Positions 1 through 12,600 of a DNA stretch of 64,000 bases are shown in pieces. The notes beneath the pieces were generated by a model that saw only the letters and a list, made by a program, of their open reading frames with translations, was not told the origin of the DNA and ran no database searches. A program made the translations under genes and the position numbers. The stretch is taken from assembly GCA_963669155.1 (NCBI GenBank), contig OZ022580.1:17052416-17116415 (forward strand), given 5' to 3'. Positions within the stretch are counted from its first letter, which is position 1; each line of letters opens with the position of its first letter. Source of the stretch: Arbacia lixula (taxonomy: Eukaryota; Echinodermata; Echinoidea; Arbacioida; Arbaciidae).

Positions 1-477
1 TGAAATTTAACGGCTGAAATTTTTTACATATACAGAAAGCTTCAACATGCTGTATTCTCAGAAATGGTCTTGAATCACACTTTCTTCAATTTATGATCGT
101 GATAGACGATTTCCAAAAAAGATTTAAGCTTGCAAAAGGGACGGACAATCTTTAATATAGATATAAACACCACATTTTCAACATCATATATTCTTTACAA
201 ACTACGGTTCTCCTGAAAGAGTGGTAAAGTTAATAAGAGGGGGATTGAGGGATGGGGGATGAGATGAAGAAGGAGGCATGAACATGGTATAAACATCGTG
301 AAAGGAATGCGTGTAGACCGACCACAAATTTGATCAGAATATCAATTTAATGGAGACAATGTGTGACACCATTCTAAAGCAATGAGGCAGAGTAACTTAA
401 TTTAACATGTCATCCCCAGCTTGTGTCTGTAAGTCACGTGTGTTTAAAAAACCGTTTTGATATGTATCATTCTACAG
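1..477 (+). other. Receptor intron (partial)
   Basis: Non-coding AT-rich DNA upstream of the first visible receptor exon. No exon, promoter or repeat recognised. Confidence 0.6.
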
Positions 478-630
478 AGCTAGCATCTAGCCAAGCATGT
501 CCCTCTGGGTTCTACGGCACACTGTGTAGCTACCCATGTCACTGTAAGAACGGAGAGTCATGTGATCAGAGTACTGGTCAATGTGCTAATGGCTGCATGG
601 ATGGGTGGGCAGGAACAGACTGTCAACAGG
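478..630 (+). CDS. Receptor exon a: EGF-like module
   Basis: Acceptor TTCTACAG precedes 478 and donor GGTATGT follows 630; phase 1-1. The peptide from CPSGFYGTLC to GWAGTDCQQ has the eight-cysteine spacing of a laminin/Tie-type EGF repeat. It is the first coding piece of the receptor visible in the window. Confidence 0.85.
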
Positions 631-3600
631 GTATGTACAAAGTAACATTGCGTTTTTGCCAACAAAATGTTTGTTCTATGAACCATTAAAAAAATTGTGG
701 TTAATTGCAAAGGTGCTGATTTCGATATTTCTTGGGTATAATATGAAAATGCGAATGTTTGTGCGTGACGATAGTCACACAGTAGTTTTATATGTGTGCT
801 TGTATGTGTGTGGTTGCGTGGGAATGGTGATTGTGCATGGGCATGATCGATTGTGTGTGGACAAATCTTCTGGTGAGTGCAATGCAATAGGGCGTGAGGG
901 CGTGTGAAGGCGGTTATGTCCTTCAAATTTTCAAAACTGATCCTATATATAACTATATATATATATATATATATATGTAATATTTTCTACAATATTAGTA
1001 TGGATGGTTATGTATGAATGGAACAAAATCAACTTCTGGGTGCAGCTTCCATTCAAAAGTAAAGTAATTTTTATGAAGTCTAAATGCTTTAAAAGCGTAC
1101 AAGAAACACGATGCGATCCCTTCATATACAGTCATTGCACTGTTGAAATGAACTGTTGAAGTCGTAGTTAAGATGTGTTGCATGACAAATTATATGTTTT
1201 TTTTGTACTGAACAAAATCAATCCGACCATACAGTATGGTTGGATTAATTTTGTTCAGAAAGAAAACCCCATGTAAATTGTCATGCAAACACATCTTAAC
1301 TACGACTTCAACAGTGCAATGCTCATTTTGTTATGCATTTCTTATCAATCAAAGACAGTTGTATTTGAATTTTATGCTTCATTGGAATACTATCAAATAT
1401 TTACACTGTTTATAAAAGTCTCCTTAGGCAGGACTGCACAGATAGGTAAGTTGACCTGTCGGCTCATCTGTCTATATCATCATATCATTGACACAATGAC
1501 GACACCTCTTTCCAGCTCCCTCGTCACTTTATTTAAGGTAGTTTACTGACCGAACAAGCCAATCAATTAACATTAACTTGTGTGCTTATATATTTCAACC
1601 CTTTAGCTCTCCCGCGGTTGACAGATTCCCCGTGGGTGTATGACGTCACCAATGACTCTATCATACTGGTTTGGAACGCCTGGAGAGATGGGTATGACTA
1701 TGGTAACGGGCCTGTTCCTTCCTACAAGATATACTACGCACTCACAGGAGACAATGCTGAGGAAGTTGTAACTGTTGATGAAAGCACAGCAGTGATCTCT
1801 GGTCTGTCTGCTTTTACTGACTATGACGTCACCTTGAGTGCAGAGAGAAACATCGAAGGCTCAGTAGTAGCTGGAGTGAGAAGTGCGCCGCTCAGCGTTC
1901 GGACGGCATGTGGTGGTAAGTGGTACACAATGCAGTTTCTTATGGCTTAAAGGACAGAGGTTGTAGGAGAATAAGACAATAGGGTTCACCATCCAATCTG
2001 CCAGTTCCATGGGCCTCATTCGCATTTTATTTCAGAATACTAGGAAGGAATCATATAATAGTGATAACATTTAATATCTTAATTTCACTCCCCCCCCCCC
2101 AGAAAAAAAAAGACCCAAGCAATAAAAGATGACGCTTTCTGATTGATTACGTCCGTATTCATTACCAGCCCTTCACATATCTTGAAGCACGACCTATTTA
2201 TTTCAAAAAGAGATAAAGAATAAACCAAAAATGACTAATATGTCCAACTATATCATCACTTTTTAATGCGCCATATAGAAATATCATCACAACACATTTT
2301 TTAATGCATTTTGTGTTCTTTTTATTCTTTTTATCCTTCCATTTGCAGCACCACTTCTAGCACCAATAATTGAATCGGTAGTAGTAAATGAAGCAAACAG
2401 TATAAGTATCGATTGGAAGGTAAGCAAGACGGATCACTAATTACCATCATTTGTATTATTGTAACAGTTGGCCCTAATGCCCGTGTTTGTAAAGCAGTGC
2501 ACAATGTGTAGAACACAACTTTATCCTGATGACAGGTTATTAATGTTCAGTACATTATATAGTTCATGTTGGTACACAAATCTTCATGCTAGCATTTGCT
2601 AGCCCCCCCCCCCCTTCCCTTTTGTATACATCGTACTCAAGGTTCAATAAAGTATGTAACGCTGAACAAAATGATGAACTAATGTAACTTTACGATTGAT
2701 AGATATGGTACTAAAGCCCATTGAGGTACTGTTGTTTGGTCATTGTTCAGCTCCCAGAAACACCCTCTTCGTCGTGGCTGCAGTGTGAGGCGTCCGTGTA
2801 CAGCTACAGCCTTTCCTACATGCCAGTAGATGGCTCTTCTAACCAGACCACCATCCCTGTAGACCCTGTAGACGGAGATGGTACTGTTAGCAAGGAGGTC
2901 ACTGGTTTAGCACCCTGCACAGATTATCTCTTCTCAGTTGTTATCGTCAATTCCGCCAGTTTGTCCGGCCCTGTCAATGAAACTACTGCAACAACAGACA
3001 CCGAACGTATGACAATTTCTATGTACCTTCTGGGCAGTTTTGGGTTGTGCAATCACTACTCTATTACAAGCAGCCAACAGCAGGCTGTATGTTAGTGTTT
3101 AATTCGATATTATCACACAACTGCCCAAACAAGACAGTTGATTAAACTGCTTACTTTGACAACATAATTTAATGGAAGAGAATTCTCGAAAACTAAGCGG
3201 GAAAAGTATCGAGGCATTTCGTACGTTTGAATAAACATATCGTTTAAGATAAATCCACCGAGTTCAATATTCCTTTGTCCGAAGGGGTGGTTGACCAAAT
3301 GTTGGTGCCATAAAGATATTGGAAACGGAAACAGATTAATTAGAAATCAATATTGTATCGGAATCATTGTGAAGAAAATCAAACGAACACCAAAACTAGA
3401 ATGGATGGTACTTGTGTTCATTTTGTCGCTTTGGCTTCCTCTATTTTCTCGTCTTTTACTTTACTCTCTAGTCCTATTTTCGTTCTTATTCTCTCTCTCT
3501 CTCTCTCTATCTATCTATATTTTTTCTCTTACCATGCTTACTGCTTCAATTTCATCTCTCTTCACCTACTCCCCTTCCTTCCGTCTATATTTTCTCTTCA

Positions 3601-6600
3601 TTTTTCCATTGCTCACACTTCTGTGTCTCCCAAATCTTCATTTTTGTTTTTCATATCGCGTAATAACCTGCTAATGAGCTGTCCTGATTGAAATTTACTT
3701 ATTCCGTACGAATAAATGCATAATATATTCTTGGTTTGATAAATCAATTTTGTAGTATGTGTGTTTAGTAGTCTTCTGTGTTCTTATAATGGATAACGTT
3801 TCAGAGGTATTAACTCTGTCGATGTTAGAAAGTAATCTGCCATTTTAAAAACTTAAAAAAAAAATAAAGTGTAAACTGTATGTTGGATTTGTTTTTAGGG
3901 TTATTTGGTTTACATAACAATACCAGTAGAACTTCAATCTTAAGTCTTGAAGTGATTCAATCCAATCACGTCGAAATCTTGATGACTTTGACTCGTTCTG
4001 ATGCCTCAAGCCCCGTCACATTTATTCAGAATCAGCAGGAATCAAGCAGAACCAGCCAGAATGATTTTTTTCAAAATTCGAGGTACATTCGGGAGGGAAT
4101 TTTGAATTTAGCTAAATATGTAAAAATGCCGTACGAATACTTAGAATGTCCTTCGAACCCATCTCGAAAGATTCTTGCACATTCCGGGTTTATTGGCTCT
4201 CGAATGCAGCCTGATTGTAGTTGGAACACATGAGCCATATATGTCATTTATTATATACTTTTCTTTATATTGCCAGTGCTACGGCGAACCTCCATACAGT
4301 TATGCACATAATGTTGCTATCCATATTTATCCTTATATATCCATACTTTGACATGGATGTGTGTATGTTTCCCTTAATCCTTAATGCAACCTACAGCACC
4401 CGATCCAATTGATGCAATCGCTTTTGACCAAAATTCACCAGACAAGCTGACTGTCTCATGGGTAGCGCCCCCTGCCCAATGTAGTCCTCTCTCTTACAAC
4501 ATCACACGGAGACTGCTGCTTCGGGATCAATGTGATGACACCTCATCAGAAGATCTTGCTAGTGATATCACGTCTCATACAAGTTACACCTACGATGACA
4601 TCTACGCATACTCGACGTATGAGATTACAGTACTGGCCAGTGTTAATGGCGTTGAAGCAAGCGAGTCTGAAGTCTCTAATACAAAGACTACAGATGCAGG
4701 TAATTCACGTTTTTCGTCATCTAACACGTTATGTCATCGTTTTGAAGATGTACCTTATCAAGAATATGATATATACGGATATATTGACGTTTGGTGTGGC
4801 CATATTCTATTTTTGTACGATATAGTGTGATGCAATTGTAATACCATAACCTATTTCATATATTTTCTTTTCATTCTTTAGTCCCGAGTGCCCCTCCACA
4901 AAATGTCACTTTCGACAAACCAATGAAACAACGACTTGTGTTTACATGGGACTGCCCAGCTTGTAGGAGCAGACACGGGGATATCTTCTATAGTTTTGTA
5001 CTAGAAGAGACACCTCGAGATGATTCACTGGAGAGGATCACCTGCAACGGTTCATCAACAGATGGCGTCGCAGAGTTTTTAGATTTACCACACTACACTT
5101 CATTTCAATTTGTTGTATGTGCCTGGACAAACGTAGGACAAGGTCCCTGCACGGATGATACTAATGCCCGAACGCTCCCAAGCGGTAAGCTTTATGAACA
5201 ATAATTGAATAGTACTCTAATTGGTAAAGCTAAAAATTAAAATTATGCAATTTCATTCCTTTTCCTTTCAGAAAAACTTTGCAAATGCAACAAGCTGATA
5301 CTGATTGTGAACGTTTGGTATAACATGTGGAGATGAAAGGCCCGTCACAGCATAACGTTAAGGCCAATGTGTGGCAAGCATTTTTGGAAATGTTGGTGTA
5401 CTTTCCCATACGTTACGTTTCCTTGTTGACACGTTTGGCATAATTTGTATTCATTAGCTGTTCAGAAGGGTTTGCATATTTAGTTTTGTATGTTCAAACA
5501 ATGACGCTGTGGCAACATATCGAGTAATATGCTATACAAACGATGATTCGGTTGGGTGAAGATTTCTCCTTCGAATACTGTTGTTCGTCCAAACGCTCTT
5601 GAAATACCTGCCACACCCAGACCGCGATCAGTTTGCAATCGGAAATAGTTTGCACTCATGGGCTCAATCGATGCAGGCAAATACAGCCCCAAGATATTGT
5701 TGTTCAAGGTAGCTCATGGCGACCCTTCATTTAATTGGACAACTGTCCTCAAAGACTCTGCACTTCATCCTGTATACCTTTCAGGTCGTAGTGATCAGAA
5801 ATTGATCAGAAATGCTGTATATGCCAGGCGTTTGATTAATGTAATCAGTGTTTATTTTTGCACACGTCTCGCACTCCCAGAGCCTGGTGTTCCATCAATT
5901 CAAGAAGACAAGTCCGGTGCTGTCAATCAGACGTACGGTGTGGTCAGCTGGACAGAGCCAGTTGAGATCAATGGCATTCTGCTGCGATACGTCATTACGA
6001 AGGGCTCGGAGGAGTTTGAAGTCTCCGAGGATCTGCAGATGAACATGTCCTACGCATTTTTGGATTTGGATCCAGATACATCGTACGACATTTCTGTAAG
6101 AAGTTCAGTCTGTATACCATTGGGGTATTGGTGCAACGTTGTTATTTTCTATAGGATTATGTTCATAATGTGTTTATAGATATTGCGTTTATAGATATTA
6201 TAATGCTTTTCATTTAAAAAAAAATGAAAAAAATGAGTTTCTCATCACTTCGAATTACAATGTAAAGTGGTTACATTGTGACTGAAAAAGAAAAAGACAA
6301 ATGGCTTTACAAGTCAACATCTACTTAACAAATAACAAACGAACGACACTGTAGGCCTACGGTTGATTTTATTTATGTTGGTTTGGCAGCTTTGATTAGT
6401 CTCAGAAAATAATTTCTAATTTTGTACAAAAATAGTCATGATTTTCTTCCACAGATATGGGCAGTAAGTAATGGCGGAGTTGGACCGGCTGTGCAATATA
6501 CATTGATGACACTGCCGATACCACGTAAGTCTCCTGTCGCTTCTCGGGCGGTATATACCTAGTGCCTCCCAGTAAAATGATGGTGTTAGTGCCTGTCTAA

Positions 6601-9600
6601 TCTCTGTGATGTAGAAATTGTGTCGCACAACGTAGGTACACGTATATGATATTGCCACCTATTAGGTTACAGACTTACATAGGACCACCTGACAATTTTG
6701 GTAAGCACTTTTGCTCTTATCTCACGTTGCCATTTCAAGGTCCAGATCCAGTTGCTGCCATCGTTTTGACCCATGATTCCTACAACGCACTCACTGTATC
6801 GTGGCTCGAACCCGACTCCCTTTACGGTCCTCCGGTCTACGAGGTTACCCGAACCCTTCTCCTCCGAGACCAATGTGACGATTCCATGGCAGGGATCCCT
6901 CTCACAAACACCACCACGCAGACGAGCTACTTTTACGATGATCTGTACCCATATTCGACCTACCAGATTGCAGTTCTCTCCACTGTGGCTGGAATACCAG
7001 CACTGACGTCTGCAACCTCAAAGACAAACACATCACAGTCAGGTTAGCGTTATTCGGTCAGTTGTCAATCTCCATCGGTACACCATTATCGTAGCAAAGG
7101 TGGGAGGCAGGCAGGGGGTAGGAAACAGCTGTCCCTTAAATATGCCTTAATTTGAAAAACAATTGTCCGAAGAAGAAAGATCATTACAGCTATACTGTAG
7201 CTTGGTTAGTCTAATTTGTTACGGATACATGTTTTGAGAAGTGAATCAAGGGGACCAGTGGGTCATAACATAGCTTGTCTCATTTCCTGTGCAGTTCCCA
7301 GCTCATCGCCTGAGCGGGTTCAAGGTGACCGGCCTGCCGAGCAGGTCCTTTCTTTTAACTGGGACCCACTTGCCTGCGGCAGTAGACATGGGCAGTTATT
7401 CTACGAGTACACACTGACAAAAGAGCAAGTTGTCAGTCGCAATGGAAGCACAAAGGAGACCTTTGTAGAGTTCAGCGATCTACCGCACTACACTCTCTTC
7501 CGCTTCAGTGTGTGTGCGTCCACTTTTGTAGGCACAGGTCCTTGTTCTGTGTTTGATGGTGCACGAACACTGCCTAGCGGTGGGTAGTCGTATTTCATTT
7601 AGATATACGTGTCATGTTTATATCTTGACTCAAATATCAGAGCATCATGTGGTAAAGAGGGCAATGCCAATAAAGTGGATCCGAATGTTGCATGGGTCAG
7701 GATCAGTGTAGAATATGCTAAATTCCAAATAATGCTTTTAATAAAATAAATCTAGAAAAATCAACAAACTAATCAAAATTAATCATGTCAGAGATGTTTG
7801 CTATTGGAACCAGATTAACATTAGCAACTCCTATACATGGTTGTTGAAGTTCATCTATATTCAAATAATTGTTATTGTCTCGATGTTGTACAGTCTTCCT
7901 ATTGTATACAACCAGATATGTGTTTTCTTCAATAAAAATCATGATGAACACTTATTATAATACTCGGTAACTATGCAATAATCGTAAGATACTGCCTGAT
8001 CCGCAATCACGATTAATTGCACTTGGTAGGCAGGACAACCTTTTGCGCCCATTTGCAACCTTGCACTTTAGTATGTTCTCTTTTGTACTTTTAGTAGCTT
8101 AAATATGGTGATAGAGTACTGCTAAGTAGCATTTATGGTAAATTATATCAATTTAGAGCCATCACAGCCGCGGAATATCAGCACAAGCTTTGTCAACCAA
8201 ACATACGCCATCATAACGTGGCTGGAGCCGGAGATGTTGAACGGGGAACTTGCACTATATCAGCTTCTGCTAGATGACGGACCAATCCAACACATCGAGG
8301 ATGACCTTCAATATAAGATGGCCTACTCCGTTTCAGATCTGAATCCCGACCAGCAATACAGTGTCATGGTAAGCAAGTCTTAACGAGGACGGACAACAAT
8401 TTATATCGCTTAAAGTTGAATGAAAGCATTTTTAAAAATAGTCATGGTGAGCAACAATACTGTCATCATGGCCGACCACTAGCATCTTTCAATACAAAAA
8501 AAAACACTGGACTTTAAGAACAGGTCGTCAAAATACCTCCCGGTGCGTGATGGAGCCTTAAAACTGGAGAATGTTGTCCGGACCACAGTGCATGTGTGCA
8601 ATGTGAACAATGGCCGCTGCTCGACTCATCGCGCACTGACAGGGTCCAAACGATTATTAATAAGCAAATAATCAACGTTGGTGAGGGTGATGGGACGAAC
8701 CATCACTTCCGAGGCGATCTATATTCCCGAAGCGCAGCTAAGGAAAGATAGTGTATACATTCAGATCGCCAACGAAGTGATAGTTCGTCTCACTGCCTGA
8801 AACCAAAAGATGATTATCTGCTTTATATTCCACATCTGGAACCAAATATCTATACCAAAAATGACAATTTGATGTACAAAAGTAATGTCCACTTCTCTAC
8901 CTAGCCTCGAGCGGCTGCCACGTAGAACAGGACGCGCGTTAATTAGGACGCGCATTAGGACGCGCGTTTGGAAGCGTTAGTAGGAGCTAGCTGTTAGTCA
9001 ATTGATGGTCCGAGTGTAACGCACTTTTATTTCGCGCGTACTCAAAATATTGATCACGCGTTAGGACTGTGAGGAGTGAAGAGATCAGCGAAACCCAAAA
9101 GTACCATCACCTAGAGTGTAACGAACTTTTTTTCTCAGGTGATCAGATGGGCTAAACTATCTTTTATCACGTGATCAACTCTTTTCCAATCATATAGCAA
9201 CTTTCTTTAAGGAATATAATGTAGACTATGGTCGGGTGTGTTTTTTTCTTGGAAAGGTTCGGGAAGCTATGATTATGATATTTCATACACGTTATCGTTA
9301 GGGTCTACTGCTGATTCCTTATGAGTTTAAATTTTCAAATGGGCTTTAAGAAAGAATATAAATATATAGAGAGAGGGGGGAGAAGGAACAAATACTTGAG
9401 CGGAGTATAGCACCTTTTGCCTTGTATTTTGTTAGTCAGTTGCTGATGAGCATTCTGGCGAAACAGTCTCTACAACTGACTTAAGCTATATTCCAGTGAA
9501 TTAAATCTTCTACATTAGCTCCTACACAGTCGAGCGCTATGAGCAATTGCAGCCTTCAATGAACATTGCTTATTTGGGACTGCAGAAGAAGGACGCGGTT

Positions 9601-12600
9601 GGACGTAGCTAGTGTGTTCACAATCTTTAATCAGCTAAGCTTTCGACCATTTTACAGGTCATCGTCGGGGCTTCGGACACAAAACAAAAGTTGACCAATT
9701 GCAAGCATGCATCAAAACAACGAATAAATAAACGAAATAAAAACAGCATTGTGTTATAATGCTGTTTTTAATTTTTATTTTTATTCTGCAGTCTCAACTA
9801 TAATTTATGATGCGGCACCCATCACGTACGTGGAACCTTCAGGTTTTATATATATATATATATACAGTCAAACCTGTCTATAGCGGCCGCTCAAGGGAAA
9901 CCACAAAAGTGACCACTATAGACAGGTGACCACTATAGACAGGTCGGCGGCCATTTTGATTTTGAGCATGGATATGTTTTCCACTATGTAACCTTCATGC
10001 TGCAACATAATTTATTGCTTATGTATGATATACACACATCTTATTTTTATGTGATATATAAATAGTATTTTATCATGTTTTCGTTCAATGAGAAATATGA
10101 ATAAACCTGAAGGCACATTTTCGTTATCTGTGTATTATTTCTGTGTGTGCGATTTTGTGTGAGATGTGTGTATTATTTCTTTTGTGCCCTGAAAGGGGCC
10201 CAAACACTGAGTTGGCACGGTAAAGGGTCATGAGCATCCAAGGGTATGTTTGTTTAGTCTAGATCTGCAATATCATATTTTTATCTGCTGTCTCAACTCT
10301 CGCGAGTCTCGGTGATAAATGCTATATCTTACGCCACGAAAGACAATTTCTATTCTAACTGATGAAATAACTGTGGTTTAGCAGAGAAAACACATGTTAT
10401 CGGATTTCTTTAAAATCTCAAGTTAATGTGCGTTTAGTTTCTTACGTTTGGGATATTCATAATGTCTTGACCATGCAGCACTGCACGACCTAGCACTGCG
10501 AGGAACCACTCGCATACATTAGTACGGGCGGGCGTAAATCGTTTAAAACTTTGAACAGAATGGTTAACTATGTCAAATAAACAGAATCTTGAATTGAAAT
10601 ACCCTTCTGAAAAAACCCGGAAACATTCGTTAATTACAAGAATCTGCAACTTATTCATGTCCACATTTTGAAAAGAAGAGAATGGAGCTCCACCGGCAGC
10701 CTACCGGATATTAGGAAAGATAGCAACAAGGGCTGCGTATGATGAAAAGCCCGCTTGCTTGGGCATTGGCGTTGCTTTGAGTAGTGAATAAACGGCATAA
10801 CAATTTCAAAAGAACGACAACTTGCCGAAAACAGGATCTTGAATTAAAATACCCACGTTAATGATAATCAAGTGTTCTCTTTTTCGTTGTTAGTAAGAAT
10901 CTCCTCATCTTCGTGTCTATTGTTTCTCTCTCCGATCGATTAACAGCTAGTGCAAATGCCGTGCATAGTGCACTCTTACTTCGTCTAAGGTAGCACGAGA
11001 AATATTAATTTCGATTAATCAAAGAAAAAAAAATATACGGCTACAAATGCACATTAAAATATATCTTCTATCTTGACATATTTTATTTAATCGAGAAATA
11101 TTCTTTATCGTGTCTTTTAAAATATTTTTGCCTCAATAATTTCCGAACGGGAGTTGATTGAAGTAAGCAACTTATTCCATAGGCATATCGATGAGTTTCG
11201 AGGTACAGCCTAGCTGTGTGCTTCTGAGATTGCGAACGCTGAAGAACCGCGCGCTGCTGCCAGCTTGCAGTAGCGCATATCGCGGATCCAGATTGGTCTG
11301 GGCATGGGCTGAGGGCGCGCGCGAACCCGGGCTGCGCTGGCCTCGGGGCCGAGCGAGGATCCGGGGTATTATTCATCACAACAATAAAAGCATGGGATGC
11401 AGAGACTCACTAAAAAGAGAAAAAAAAAACACCGGACATCGGGATTTCATTGATTAGGGTAATCAAGTTAAGATCCTGCTTTTTGTTTGGCAAGGTGTCT
11501 TACAAGTTTCATACAATTCGAGAATGTGTTAATGAGCTGTACGTATTACGTCATGTAGCTAGAAAGCAGGCTTTTCACGCCTCTAGCTTTTCACGGCCGT
11601 TTAAGTTACGTCGCATCGCAAAAAGCCAACTTTCCACGCTGATAGGGACGGGTGATTTCAGAATTGGTGGCCGCTATACACAGTGAAATTTTGGCCGAGG
11701 GAGACAAAATGGGTGGCCGCTGGCCGCGTTAGCCAGGTGGCTGCTATATCCAGGGTCTTTAACACTGAATTTCTCTGCGGAGGAGTCGAAGGTGGCTGCT
11801 ATAGGCAGGTGGCTGCTGAATCCAGGTGGCCGCATAGCCAGGTTTGACTGTATATATCTAGTCGTTTTGAGTGCCACATCACTATGAACACATTGTTATC
11901 GTTTTTCGGGAAGCATAAACAACAGGTACCTCATTAATCCTTCTATTGTACTTTGCTTTCTTGATTATCATTTTACAACAGTAACATTGATTTCATACAT
12001 CATGATATTGCATATGTTTCGATGTACCATTTTGACCATTGATATTGCATACCTGCAACATAATAAATAGCAGAGTGAACTTTTTTTTTTCAAAGAAAAA
12101 CTGTATGCTCACAGCATAAACATTTCAAATGTACACGTGATGGATACGTGATATATTCAATGAACAAGAAACAGTAGAAATAAAAAAAAAACATAGAATT
12201 GGAATAAGTTAGACGCGCCTTCCTTTATCGAGAGATAAAATGAACTTATCTTGCTGCATGTTAATCGCTCTTTCTTTCTTATACTGATATCTCTAATCTC
12301 TTTTGAAAGGACGAAATATATTCCCGCAAAGACCTTTTTCAAAATATATAATATTTAGCATTAATAGGAAATAACGAAATGAAATGAGGAACAAATTCCA
12401 CCAGGTATGCCAAAGACAAAATCATTAAAAAGTTAATTGTGAGCTAAGTGTGAACTAAGGAGTTGTACCATAATTATGGTCAGGTAAAGTGAGTTGAAAG
12501 AATAATTATGCTATTATAATATCGAGATTCAATTCAATTTAATGTGCAGATACGAGCAATAGGGAGTGGAGGTTCTGGAAAATGGGGCACACTAAATTTC

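Noticed and set aside
3880..4233. 117-residue open frame in a receptor intron
   Set aside because: No FN3 features, and including it would break the phase 1-1 joining of exons d and e.
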